Assembly: GCA_022839625.1 (NCBI GenBank)
Contig: JALHJL010000090.1
Span: 1 to 10,002, forward strand
Direction of reading: 5' to 3'
Length of the DNA stretch: 10,002 nucleotides
Source of the DNA: Phycisphaerales bacterium
Lineage (GTDB): Bacteria; Planctomycetota; Phycisphaerae; UBA1845; Fen-1342
Position numbers and translations under genes: made by a program. The first letter of the stretch is position 1. Every line of letters begins with the position of its first letter. Below are positions 1-8,037 of this stretch, in pieces. A model generated the notes under the pieces. The model saw only the letters and a program-made list of their open reading frames with translations. It searched no databases and had not been told where the DNA came from.

Positions 1-76
1 ACTTTTCCGGGAAATTAAAAACTTCCAGAATATTTTTCCGGTCACTATACTCGTCACCGGCGATTACATCTTGCAA
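1..76 (-). CDS. Possible 5' end of a divergent gene, cut by the window edge
   Basis: Reading the minus strand from a TTG at 76-74 gives about 25 open codons to the window edge. The peptide begins Q-D-V-I-A-G-D-E-Y-S-D-R-K-N and I do not recognise it. A GGGTGA at 90-85 (minus strand) lies 8 bases before the TTG and fits the archaeal anti-Shine-Dalgarno. An in-frame stop directly precedes the TTG. Codons here mostly start with a purine (17 of 23 by hand count), as in real genes, and the stretch is richer in G+C than the DNA beside it. The + strand frame open from base 2 to a TAA at 113-115 is a competing reading with weaker codon pattern. No function can be assigned. Confidence 0.35.
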   Translation of the reverse strand, partial: MQDVIAGDEYSDRKNILEVFNFPEK

Positions 77-319
77 TTAGTTCTTCACCCACAAAGTTTT
101 AGTTTATTACCATAAATTTAGGAATTTAGTTCTTAAAATATATTTTTTTAAAGACCTATATTAATATTCTGGTATTTGGGTGAACTCGATGTTAAAATCA
201 ACTCACAAATTTTTCTAAATTATAAAAAGCAGATTGAATTTGATGAAAAAAATAAATTTATCAATCCTAAAATATATTCTTTACAAATATTATGTATGAA
301 TAAATAAAAATCATAAACG

Positions 320-327
320 TTTATATA
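320..327 (+). promoter_or_regulatory. Candidate TATA box (distal) for the cas operon
   Basis: TTTATATA matches the archaeal TATA consensus. A start of transcription about 25 bases downstream would give an mRNA leader of roughly 60 nt before the cas6 ATG at 412. The nearer TTTAAATA at 372-379 is an alternative. Confidence 0.4.
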
Positions 328-371
328 CTACTTATGTACAATTATTTTTTGAAGTTAGCATATAGTATAAA

Positions 372-379
372 TTTAAATA
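372..379 (+). promoter_or_regulatory. Candidate TATA box (proximal) for the cas operon
   Basis: TTTAAATA lies about 36 bases (centre to ATG) before cas6, so the message would have a leader of only about 10 nt. That suits the absence of a Shine-Dalgarno in front of cas6. The same octamer recurs at 8026-8033 before the toxin-antitoxin cassette. Confidence 0.4.
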
Positions 380-411
380 TTCAAAATGTTAACTAATTTA
401 TGATGTAAATT

Positions 412-1131
<720 letters not shown>

Positions 1132-1175
1132 TGATAATATTTGGAATAGTAACTGAATTGTAAGAGTTCGATGTT

Positions 1176-1180
1176 GAGGA
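1176..1180 (+). promoter_or_regulatory. Ribosome binding site of cas8b
   Basis: GAGGA stands 7 bases before the ATG at 1188 and fixes that start. The 56-base gap after cas6 shows no clear TATA box, so cas8b probably shares the cas6 transcript. Confidence 0.7.
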
Positions 1181-1187
1181 ATAAAAT

Positions 1188-2828
1188 ATGGTTGAATTAA
1201 AATTTTATATCACAAATAGTCCTTGGATAAATAATGGGATTTCTAGGCTAGAACATGAGTTAAAAACACGATTTAATTCAATGGTATCAATACATCTAGA
1301 GTCAGATGGTGTGATGTTAACATCAGAAAATTGTGAGGTTTTTGATTCTATATCAGAAAGTTTAAGATATTTAGCATCAGATGGCACATACAATTTTTCA
1401 CAATCTTTTAAAATAATCAATCAGAATATACAAAATGCGAATTACCTCCCCCCAGTAGATTACCCTAAAAATAAGAATGATCTTAAAGAAGGACAGAAAG
1501 CAAAGACGATGGAAATTTCTGAAGAGAAAAAACAAGTTCTTTTAAAAAACAATGTTTCTACCACTAAAAAACAGCAGCAGATCTGGAAAAGGAGGTTAAG
1601 TTACTTAGAAAAAGATAATAAGAGTTATTTTAAGTTCGGGTTAGACTTAGTTTCAACACAAGAATTTTCAAAATTTAAGTCAAACAAACAATCAAAGAAT
1701 ATTTGTCCATATTGTGGTCAATATTCAAAAAACATGATTGACGTTAAACAATATTTCAATCCTTTAATGGGTGAACATCACAACAATGAGATTGAAGGTT
1801 TTTCAACTAATATGCGGAAAAATAATAAAATGTGCCTTTCATGTTTTATTGCGTCATTATTTTCGTTATTTGATAAGTATATTCCTTTCTATTGGGATTC
1901 AAAAAACACATTATTGGCTTTACCTATAATTTATGATTTAATATTATTAGGAAAAGTTGTGAATAATTTATCATTAAAAGGACAATACATAGACTTTAAT
2001 AACCCTGATGTAACTCGTTATAACACTAATATAAAGGCTCTTAGTTCGCAGAATTCAAAATCATCCGCATTATTGTCTTTACTCCATAATATTCAGAATA
2101 AATATTTAAAAGAGGAGCCTGATGATCTTTTTGATGGTTTAAAATCTTCTGAACTTATGGAATTGACTGATTGGATATTTATTAAGAAAGATTCATTTTC
2201 AATTACAAGATTAAAGGCTAACTCTAATGTTTATAAAATATTAGAACCTCAAAAAGACCCGAAAAATGGTAATGAAGTTTATTTATTATTAGATTTTTTA
2301 AATAAAATAAACTTTAAGTTCAAACCAAGTGATGCAGAAAAATTTTATAATGCCTTTTTGATTATGTCACATGAAAAAATATCTGACATGTTATTTGAAA
2401 TTACAAAATATGACATAAATAAAATTAATTCCTATAATGGAAGCAAACCATTATATCTTTTCAAAAATTTATTTTTAGAAAAAATTATGGGGGAGATAAC
2501 TATGATAAATGAAGAATTAAAGAAATCTGCAAAGAATGTTGCCTCAACAATTGGTAGAGGTTTTTATAAGGATATTGGGTTAATGACTAAGTTTGCATAT
2601 TCCACAGATGAACTAAATTTTAAAAAAAGCATTGAAGAGGCATCTTTTTTAATGGCTAAAAAAGCATCGTTAGATAATGAAAATTTTTATCTTAATCAAG
2701 ATGATATTGAAGTTATTTTCGACGTTTTAAATAAAGAAAATTTTGATGAATTTAAAAGTTATTTTGTGTCATTTATGAGTGCAAGTGCATTATATCAGAA
2801 TTATACTAAAAATAAAAAAGGAGGATAA
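1188..2828 (+). CDS. cas8b: Cas8b (Cst1-like) large subunit of type I-B Cascade
   Basis: This is the large subunit of the interference complex, expected to recognise the PAM and recruit Cas3. The family is poorly conserved. The call rests on the position between cas6 and a Cst2-type cas7, on the 546-residue size, and on a four-cysteine zinc-finger pattern (C173-P-Y-C176 and C216-L-S-C219) typical of the Cst1/Cas8b1 group. Residues 80-170 are a hydrophilic, lysine-rich linker. The last third (about residue 430 onward) is helical and probably doubles as the small subunit Cas11 through internal initiation at residue 439. The start at 1188 has GAGGA 7 bases upstream. The last codons, GGA GGA TAA, form the ribosome binding site of cas7. 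The gene is extremely AT-rich (18% G+C in the row 2281-2340). Confidence 0.85.
   Translation: MVELKFYITNSPWINNGISRLEHELKTRFNSMVSIHLESDGVMLTSENCEVFDSISESLRYLASDGTYNFSQSFKIINQNIQNANYLPPVDYPKNKNDLKEGQKAKTMEISEEKKQVLLKNNVSTTKKQQQIWKRRLSYLEKDNKSYFKFGLDLVSTQEFSKFKSNKQSKNICPYCGQYSKNMIDVKQYFNPLMGEHHNNEIEGFSTNMRKNNKMCLSCFIASLFSLFDKYIPFYWDSKNTLLALPIIYDLILLGKVVNNLSLKGQYIDFNNPDVTRYNTNIKALSSQNSKSSALLSLLHNIQNKYLKEEPDDLFDGLKSSELMELTDWIFIKKDSFSITRLKANSNVYKILEPQKDPKNGNEVYLLLDFLNKINFKFKPSDAEKFYNAFLIMSHEKISDMLFEITKYDINKINSYNGSKPLYLFKNLFLEKIMGEITMINEELKKSAKNVASTIGRGFYKDIGLMTKFAYSTDELNFKKSIEEASFLMAKKASLDNENFYLNQDDIEVIFDVLNKENFDEFKSYFVSFMSASALYQNYTKNKKGG
2489..2495 (+). promoter_or_regulatory. Internal ribosome binding site within cas8b
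   Basis: GGGGGAG lies 6 bases before an in-frame ATG at 2502. It contains GGAG, the core complement of the 16S rRNA tail, at standard spacing, and stands out as a G-rich island in a gene of roughly 25% G+C. It looks as strong as the sites before cas7 and cas8b themselves. Confidence 0.6.
2502..2828 (+). CDS. cas11: Predicted small subunit Cas11, translated from inside cas8b
   Basis: Starting at cas8b codon 439 (M-I-N-E-E-L-K-K), the same frame gives a 108-residue product, mostly helical by eye and with a lysine-rich tail. Type I-B Cascade needs a small subunit (Cas11), but this operon has no separate gene for it. Internal translation of Cas11 from the 3' end of cas8 is established for types I-B, I-C and I-D. 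The size, the position at the C-terminus of Cas8b, and the well-spaced GGGGGAG upstream all match. No protein-level evidence can come from sequence alone. An ATG five codons earlier (2487) is in frame but overlaps the ribosome binding site and is therefore unlikely to be the start. Confidence 0.55.
   Translation: MINEELKKSAKNVASTIGRGFYKDIGLMTKFAYSTDELNFKKSIEEASFLMAKKASLDNENFYLNQDDIEVIFDVLNKENFDEFKSYFVSFMSASALYQNYTKNKKGG
2820..2826 (+). promoter_or_regulatory. Ribosome binding site of cas7, embedded in the cas8b stop
   Basis: GGAGGAT, 5 bases before the ATG at 2832, is made of the last two sense codons of cas8b and the first base of its TAA. The two genes are therefore tightly coupled, and the abundant Cas7 backbone subunit gets a near-perfect site. 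Confidence 0.8.
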
Positions 2829-2831
2829 AGA

Positions 2832-3860
2832 ATGAATTATAAAGGTATTGTAGTAACATGGTTGTTTAAAACTGATTTAACAAATATGAATGCTGGTGAA
2901 GGAAGTAGTAATCTAAAAGAAATAAAAACTTATAGTAATGGATTACCTTATATATCTGGCCAATCTATGAGACATGCACTTAGGCAATCTATGAAAAGGG
3001 AAAATCCCGATGATTTTAAATGCACTCCTGAATTTCCTTGTGGAAATATACAAGATTGTTGGACATGTGATTTATTTGGGTATTTACTACCTTCTGATGG
3101 AGCTAAACGATGGAGTCCTATTAAAGCATCTCCTGCATTGGGACAAATAAGAACTCAAATAACAACTGACCTCATATTTAGGATGGTTGAAGATATAAAA
3201 TGTCCTAAATGTGGAAAAAAGATGTATCCTTTATCCGGAAGAGATGAAGATACAAAAAATATATCAAGAGGTACAGAATTAACTTGCATTCATTGTAATG
3301 AAAAATTTCCAGCTCCTTACGATATTAGACAAGCTCTTGCATATAAACAACTCAGCGAAAATACATATAGAACTAGTATTTCTATTGATACGGATAATAT
3401 TGGAGTTGAAAAAGTTCCTAAAATTAACACTGATAATGATTCAATTGTAATGGATGGAACAGAAGATATTGTTAATATCGATTGTGATGAGAGATTAAAA
3501 AGAGTAAAAGCTATTTTAAATGCAATTTATAATCTCAGTGACTTTGCAAATCAATCTAGAGAAATGACTAACGCTACTCCAGATGTTGTTATCATAAGTT
3601 TACAAAAACAGTACAATCATAGATTATCCTCTGCACTAAACTTAAATGAAAAAGGAAATGTTGATACAAAGCATCTTAATAGTGTACTTGAAGATTGCAT
3701 AGCTATGAAGGATACAAACATTTTTGCAGGATATTTATCTGGAGTTGTTAATAATGAAGATGAATTAAATGATGTTTTTAATTCATTAAATGATAATAAT
3801 AATTTTAAATTCTGTAAAAACCCTAAAATTACATTTGACGAAGCAATTAACGCTTTATAA
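2832..3860 (+). CDS. cas7: Cas7 (Cst2/DevR family) Cascade backbone subunit
   Basis: Cas7 polymerises along the crRNA to form the Cascade backbone. The N-terminus carries the Cst2/DevR signature: L-T-N-M-N-A-G-E-G-S-S-N-L-K-E-I (residues 16-31), the S-G-Q-S-M-R-H-A-L-R segment near residue 45, and K-R-W-S-P-I-K-A-S-P-A-L-G (92-104). These assign the operon to the I-B Cst subgroup rather than the Csh one. The 342 residues include two cysteine groups: C64, C70, C76, C79 ending in C-D-L-F-G-Y, and an insertion with C124-P-K-C127 and C152-I-H-C155 that reads as a zinc ribbon. It starts 3 bases after the cas8b stop. Cas5 begins 10 bases after its own stop. Confidence 0.93.
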   Translation: MNYKGIVVTWLFKTDLTNMNAGEGSSNLKEIKTYSNGLPYISGQSMRHALRQSMKRENPDDFKCTPEFPCGNIQDCWTCDLFGYLLPSDGAKRWSPIKASPALGQIRTQITTDLIFRMVEDIKCPKCGKKMYPLSGRDEDTKNISRGTELTCIHCNEKFPAPYDIRQALAYKQLSENTYRTSISIDTDNIGVEKVPKINTDNDSIVMDGTEDIVNIDCDERLKRVKAILNAIYNLSDFANQSREMTNATPDVVIISLQKQYNHRLSSALNLNEKGNVDTKHLNSVLEDCIAMKDTNIFAGYLSGVVNNEDELNDVFNSLNDNNNFKFCKNPKITFDEAINAL

Positions 3861-3861
3861 T

Positions 3862-3866
3862 GTGAT
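3862..3866 (+). promoter_or_regulatory. Ribosome binding site deciding the cas5 start
   Basis: GTGAT, 4 bases before the ATG at 3871, matches the extended archaeal Shine-Dalgarno (GGAGGTGAT). It supports 3871 over upstream in-frame starts that would lie inside cas7. Confidence 0.55.
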
Positions 3867-3870
3867 AATA

Positions 3871-5034
3871 ATGAAAGCGCTTAGATTTAAATTGGAAATT
3901 CCTTTTTGGTGTTCTTTTACAGATTTTGGAAGCTTAAATGTTAAGCTAACCTACCCATTTCCCCCACCAACGACACTCTTTGGTTTAATATTAAATGCAA
4001 TGGAATTTCCCGCGTTACATACTTTATCTAAAGAAGATGCAAAAGTTGTTGAGGAAAAATATATAAGCCTTTTTAATCAGTTGAATTTTTCAATAATCAT
4101 GGATAATAATGGTGAAAAAATAGAAGATTTTTCTAATATACACAAAGGTAATAGGGAGTCTGAAGGTATTGAAGATGAACTTAAAGGTAAATTAAAAGAG
4201 TTTTTAGACACCAAATGTAACAATCTTAATCAAGAGGAAATTAATAAAATTTTAAAAGAAATAAAAAATGAACTTGATAAAAATAAACTTAAAAAATTTT
4301 TAAAAATTGTTACAGATGTTAATTTGAACAAATATGATGCAGAGAAACTCAAAAATATTTTGACTAAATGTATAGATGATAAATGCATATATAAACTAGA
4401 TGAAAATAAAATGGCTAAAATATCTGAAGCAATTTCTGAATTATTAACCAGTAAACTAAAATTAAGAAGATTTCATAGGTATTTACAAAATAACGATTGT
4501 TCTGAGGGAGATACCGCGATTTTTAAAAAAATAAATGGAATTATCAGAGAGTATGATTGGGAAGAATCATTAGATATTATTACAAAATTTTGGGCAGAAA
4601 ATTATAATGGTATCAAAGGATTTAATTTAAATAAATCCTGGATTAACACTCAAATACATCGTCAAAAGATAATAAATCCTATTTTTGTTGTTTATATAAA
4701 TTTAGAGACAAATGAGTTATCATTAATAAAAGATATTTATAATGCTCTAAAAAATCCTAAAAGACCATTGTATCTTGGTGAAAGTGATGATGTAGTAAAT
4801 ATTTTAGAACTTGAGCTTATTGAATTGAATAAAATTAATGATAAGAAATCTGATATCAATTCAGTGCTTCCGGGAATATATGAAAATTCGGAGCTTGTAA
4901 AAATTCCAGTTAAACTAAAATATGATATTAATCATCCAAATGACCATTACAAAATATGTTCAATACCTAAAGGAAATATCAATAAATCAATAGAAAGTTT
5001 TAGTTATAATGGTGAAAATATTGTCTTCTTATGA
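3871..5034 (+). CDS. cas5: Cas5 (Cas5t-like) Cascade subunit with a long helical insertion
   Basis: Cas5 caps the 5' handle of the crRNA and contacts Cas8b. The N-terminal RAMP fold is recognised from K-L-T-Y-P-F-P-P-P-T-T-L-F-G-L-I-L-N-A (residues 25-43). The C-terminal half is recognised from Q-I-H-R-Q-K-I-I-N-P-I-F (261-272) and the P-K-R-P-L-Y-L-G-E-S-D-D motif (296-307). The frame extends upstream to an ATG at 3790, but that stretch lies inside cas7 and has no Cas5 similarity; the ATG at 3871 has GTGAT before it and begins the usual Cas5 N-terminus. At 387 residues the protein is well above the roughly 220-260 usual for Cas5. The excess lies at about residues 93-258 as a Lys/Asn/Leu-rich, helical segment. 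Its 3' end overlaps cas3 by 26 bases. Confidence 0.88.
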   Translation: MKALRFKLEIPFWCSFTDFGSLNVKLTYPFPPPTTLFGLILNAMEFPALHTLSKEDAKVVEEKYISLFNQLNFSIIMDNNGEKIEDFSNIHKGNRESEGIEDELKGKLKEFLDTKCNNLNQEEINKILKEIKNELDKNKLKKFLKIVTDVNLNKYDAEKLKNILTKCIDDKCIYKLDENKMAKISEAISELLTSKLKLRRFHRYLQNNDCSEGDTAIFKKINGIIREYDWEESLDIITKFWAENYNGIKGFNLNKSWINTQIHRQKIINPIFVVYINLETNELSLIKDIYNALKNPKRPLYLGESDDVVNILELELIELNKINDKKSDINSVLPGIYENSELVKIPVKLKYDINHPNDHYKICSIPKGNINKSIESFSYNGENIVFL

Positions 5035-7498
5035 TGAAATAATAGCTAAAACTAATGGGACTTCTCTTAAAAAGCATTCATGTGACTCCCATAATATACT
5101 TAAAATATTGTTAGAATCAAACAAAGAACTATTTGAAAATTGGTCGAAACTGAATAATGTAGATTTGAACATATTCCTAAATAATCTTGAAAAAGCAACT
5201 TATGCTCATGATTTTGGAAAAGCAACAGATAAATGGCAAGAAAATGCACTTCAAATAGAAGAAGGCGGAAAATTAAAATTACCTCCTCATGCAATATACT
5301 CAGGATATTTCTTATCTAAAGTCAAAAATCCTGATGATTGGATTTGTTTATTATCATGTATTTCTCACCATTCTTTATTAACTGAAAATTCTTTTAACTC
5401 AATTCAACAAATTGAATACTATGATGAATATCTAAATGATTTAATAAACAAAAAAAGTTTTAATTTTAAAAAAATCGACTCATTGAATAAATATTTTAAG
5501 ATTCTAAGAAAATTTAGAGATGACAGCCAGTACTCTAAATTTAGATCTATTTTTGAAAAAGATATAAATATTTTATTTAAAGCAAAATATTGCTTAATGT
5601 TATCTTATTTAACCAGGGCAGATGGTTTAAGCAGTAGTTTTGAGGAAAATAGTGAAAAAATATCGAAATACACAGTTTTGGAAAGATTTCCAAATTCGCT
5701 ATCCATATATAATAAAGTTAAAAATATTGAGAATAACAAAATTTTCACAGATATTCAAGAAAAAGTTATTAATATCAAACAATCAAATGCTATTTCTGAT
5801 TTAATAAAACCTATAATGCTTGAAGCTCCTTGTGGGGAAGGTAAAACTTTAGCTTCACTTCTTTATTCAAAAATACTTTTAAAGAATAATCTTGTTAATA
5901 AAGTGATCTTTGCTTTACCCACTCAAGTAACATCTAATAACATGTTTTTTGAGTTTGAGGATGAATATAAAATTCCGAAAGAATGGATTGGAATTTATCA
6001 TTCAGAAGTTCTCAGTTTTTTATCAAATTTAAAAGACGATGAATGTAATGAAATATTTGATAATGTTTCTTTGGAAAAATATTCAAATTTAATTTATTCT
6101 AAACCATTTAACATTTCAACTATAGATCATTTATTACTGTCTCTAGTAAATGGATTTAAATTTGCTCCAAGAGCTTTTGGAAATATAATAAATAGTTTAA
6201 TTATTATTGATGAATTACATTATTATGATTCACGCACTATCCTTTTAATTGAATGTTTATGCGAAATTTTAAGATTTTTAAATATTCCTCATGTTATAAT
6301 GAGTGCTACAATTCCAGAACATATTAAAAATAAATTTAATGATAGTGATTATTTAAAAGTTCAAAGTTCTGGTTGCGATATTAAAGGAATTGAAAAAAAT
6401 CCTTTTAAATTTCAATATCATGAGAACTTGATATATGAAGAGAATATATTATCGGATGAATTCCTAAATGTGTTAAAGAAAAATATTGGTAAGAATATTG
6501 GCATAATCGTTAATACAGTAAATAAATCGAAAGATTTGTATGAATACATTAAAAGAGAATTTCCAGGCAAACAAATTTTCCTATATAATTCTCAATTTAT
6601 GAAGAAAGATAGGCCCATTAAAGAAAAACTGTTGAAAATCTTTTCTAAATCTATTTACACAAATAATTTGACAGATTCAGAGAAAAATTTAATGTTAGAG
6701 TATGGTTATAATCCCAATAAGAAATTTATTTTTATTGGAACACAAGTAGCAGAAATAAGCATAAACATGTCCTTTGACACAATTTTAACAGAAATTGCCC
6801 CACTCGATGCTTTAATACAAAGGGGAGGGCGTTTACATAGAACTGAAACACACAATAATGCTAAGGATTGTAGCTGTCCTCAATGTAAAAAATTATCTGA
6901 TAAACATGAGTACATCTTTCATGTATTTGATACTGGAACATATTGTTATCCCTATTTAACAAAAAAAGATGTTGAAGAAAAAAATTATAAAGTTAACATA
7001 ATTAATAATACCCGTGAAGTTATTATTAATTCTCCGAAATTTACTTTTAAAAATAGTATTGATATGATGAATAAAGTTTATGATGAAAATAGTTTTTCAG
7101 AAGATTCTAATGTTATACATGAATTTAAAGATAAAATTACAGAAGATTTGATCTTTGGTAAATCATCATCATTTTCTGAAGAGGATAATGGACAGTTAAG
7201 AATACAAACAAGAGATATTAATGCTCAAAATTACACAGTTTTGCCCCAAATAATTTGTTATGATGATTATATATCTACCGAGGATTTTTTAAATACAATT
7301 CATGAAAAACATAATTATGATGGAGAATTTACTCCTAAAGGAATAAGCCTAATTAATGAGTATATGATAACAATATCGAGCAATTCATATAATAAAATAA
7401 AATCTAAAACTTATGAGTTTGACAGCTATTATTTTAAAACTGTAGATAAGAATTATAATTTTAAGGAAGGATTAATAGATACTGAGAGTTCTTTATAA
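5009..7498 (+). CDS. cas3: Cas3 HD nuclease-helicase
   Basis: Cas3 is recruited by Cascade to the R-loop, nicks the displaced strand and degrades it while unwinding. The N-terminal HD nuclease domain shows H23, the H67-D68 pair (A-H-D-F-G-K), H94, the S-H120-H121 motif and D205 (R-A-D-G). The superfamily 2 helicase part follows: Walker A A-P-C-G-E-G-K-T (273-280), motif II D-E-L-H (401-404), motif III S-A-T (432-434), and motif VI Q-R-G-G-R-L-H-R (604-611). Just after it is a Cys cluster, C621-S-C623-P-Q-C626, with C646 further on, possibly a metal site. All 829 residues read without a break. The start overlaps cas5 by 26 bases without a visible Shine-Dalgarno, so translation is probably coupled. 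It is the last gene of the very AT-rich block. Confidence 0.95.
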   Translation: MVKILSSYDEIIAKTNGTSLKKHSCDSHNILKILLESNKELFENWSKLNNVDLNIFLNNLEKATYAHDFGKATDKWQENALQIEEGGKLKLPPHAIYSGYFLSKVKNPDDWICLLSCISHHSLLTENSFNSIQQIEYYDEYLNDLINKKSFNFKKIDSLNKYFKILRKFRDDSQYSKFRSIFEKDINILFKAKYCLMLSYLTRADGLSSSFEENSEKISKYTVLERFPNSLSIYNKVKNIENNKIFTDIQEKVINIKQSNAISDLIKPIMLEAPCGEGKTLASLLYSKILLKNNLVNKVIFALPTQVTSNNMFFEFEDEYKIPKEWIGIYHSEVLSFLSNLKDDECNEIFDNVSLEKYSNLIYSKPFNISTIDHLLLSLVNGFKFAPRAFGNIINSLIIIDELHYYDSRTILLIECLCEILRFLNIPHVIMSATIPEHIKNKFNDSDYLKVQSSGCDIKGIEKNPFKFQYHENLIYEENILSDEFLNVLKKNIGKNIGIIVNTVNKSKDLYEYIKREFPGKQIFLYNSQFMKKDRPIKEKLLKIFSKSIYTNNLTDSEKNLMLEYGYNPNKKFIFIGTQVAEISINMSFDTILTEIAPLDALIQRGGRLHRTETHNNAKDCSCPQCKKLSDKHEYIFHVFDTGTYCYPYLTKKDVEEKNYKVNIINNTREVIINSPKFTFKNSIDMMNKVYDENSFSEDSNVIHEFKDKITEDLIFGKSSSFSEEDNGQLRIQTRDINAQNYTVLPQIICYDDYISTEDFLNTIHEKHNYDGEFTPKGISLINEYMITISSNSYNKIKSKTYEFDSYYFKTVDKNYNFKEGLIDTESSL

Positions 7499-7506
7499 TA
7501 ATTGAT

Positions 7507-8034
7507 ATGACTTCCAATATTCTACAAATAAAAGGTACCCAAATCAACTATTATTTCATCTGTAAGACCAAGCTCTGGCTTTTTTCCCACCACATCCAGA
7601 TGGAACAGGAATCGGAACTGGTTTCGTTGGGAAAGATACTTCATAAGGATAGTTATAAAAGAGACAAAAAAGATCGGACCATTGATAATCTTATCAGCTT
7701 TGATTTCGTGAGAAAAGGCGAGACCCTGGAAATTCATGAGGTTAAAAAGAGTAAAAAGATGAGTAAGGCCCACCATTACCAGCTACTTTACTATCTTTAC
7801 TACCTTAAAAATGAGAAGGGAATTAATGATGCTGTTGGAATCATTGACTATCCCAAAATCAGGCGTAGGGAAACATTAAAGCTTGATGAAAGAAATGAAA
7901 AAGAGATAAAGAATATAATAAAGAGAATTGGGAATATTTTAAGCGATGAAATGCCTACACCTCAAAAAGTCCCTGCCTGCCTGAAATGTGCCTATTATGA
8001 GTTTGCTTTGTCTGATATGAGAAGATTTAAATAG
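7507..8034 (+). CDS. cas4: Cas4 RecB-like nuclease, C-terminus altered by an apparent frameshift
   Basis: Cas4 trims and orients new spacers with Cas1-Cas2. The 175-residue protein has the N-terminal cluster cysteine C19 (Y-Y-F-I-C-K-T-K-L-W-L-F), H46 (G-K-I-L-H), D66, the E78-V-K80 catalytic motif and H-Y-Q-L-L-Y-Y-L (90-97). The C-terminus has C158-L-K-C161-A-Y-Y-E-F, but the fourth Fe-S cysteine expected next is Ala167. Adding one T to the T-run at 8002-8004 restores E-F-C-F-V and a TGA at 8013-8015, the family's normal ending. I infer a 1-base deletion that removed the cysteine and added the tail A-L-S-D-M-R-R-F-K. Folding and cluster binding may be impaired. The gene starts 8 bases after cas3, but its base composition is markedly richer in G+C. 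Confidence 0.88.
   Translation: MTSNILQIKGTQINYYFICKTKLWLFSHHIQMEQESELVSLGKILHKDSYKRDKKDRTIDNLISFDFVRKGETLEIHEVKKSKKMSKAHHYQLLYYLYYLKNEKGINDAVGIIDYPKIRRRETLKLDERNEKEIKNIIKRIGNILSDEMPTPQKVPACLKCAYYEFALSDMRRFK
8026..8033 (+). promoter_or_regulatory. TATA box of the toxin-antitoxin cassette, inside the end of cas4
   Basis: TTTAAATA overlaps the last codons of the (extended) cas4 frame. Its centre is about 28 bases before the ATG at 8058, so transcription would start at or just before that codon and give a leaderless or nearly leaderless message. No Shine-Dalgarno precedes the ATG, which agrees. The cassette therefore likely has a promoter separate from the cas operon. Confidence 0.5.
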
Positions 8035-8037
8035 CAG

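Larger units (their letters stand above)
77..411. other. AT-rich divergent intergenic region upstream of cas6
   Basis: No convincing gene and no repeat array. The palindromic AAAATATATTTT at 135-146 could be a TATA element for the leftward gene; the T-run at 143-149 could equally be a rightward terminator. A + frame is open from 152 to a TAA at 305-307, with a TTG at 176 giving 43 codons, but it has no ribosome binding site placed for that TTG and I recognise no family. GGGTGA at 178-183 sits 5 bases before an ATG at 189 that opens only 9 codons. The right end carries the candidate promoters of the cas operon. Confidence 0.6.

Noticed and set aside
2..115. 3' end of a rightward gene stopping at TAA 113-115
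   Set aside because: The frame is open, but its codons lack the purine-first bias seen in the opposite strand and no family is recognisable. The minus-strand reading has a ribosome binding site and fits better.
1..411. CRISPR array or leader next to cas6
   Set aside because: No unit of 28-37 bases recurs at regular spacing anywhere in the region; the only repetition is a short TTTTCCGG seen twice in the first 45 bases.
1132..1187. CreTA-like RNA toxin-antitoxin between cas6 and cas8b, as described in haloarchaea
   Set aside because: The gap is only 56 bases and holds a ribosome binding site but no promoter or repeat-like sequence.
3790..3870. Longer Cas5 starting at the ATG at 3790
   Set aside because: The extra 27 codons lie inside cas7 and have no Cas5 character; GTGAT before the ATG at 3871 fixes the shorter start.
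4147..4644. The Cas5 insertion as a fused Cas11
   Set aside because: It is helical and of suitable size, but the Cas8b C-terminus with its internal start is a better supported source of Cas11.
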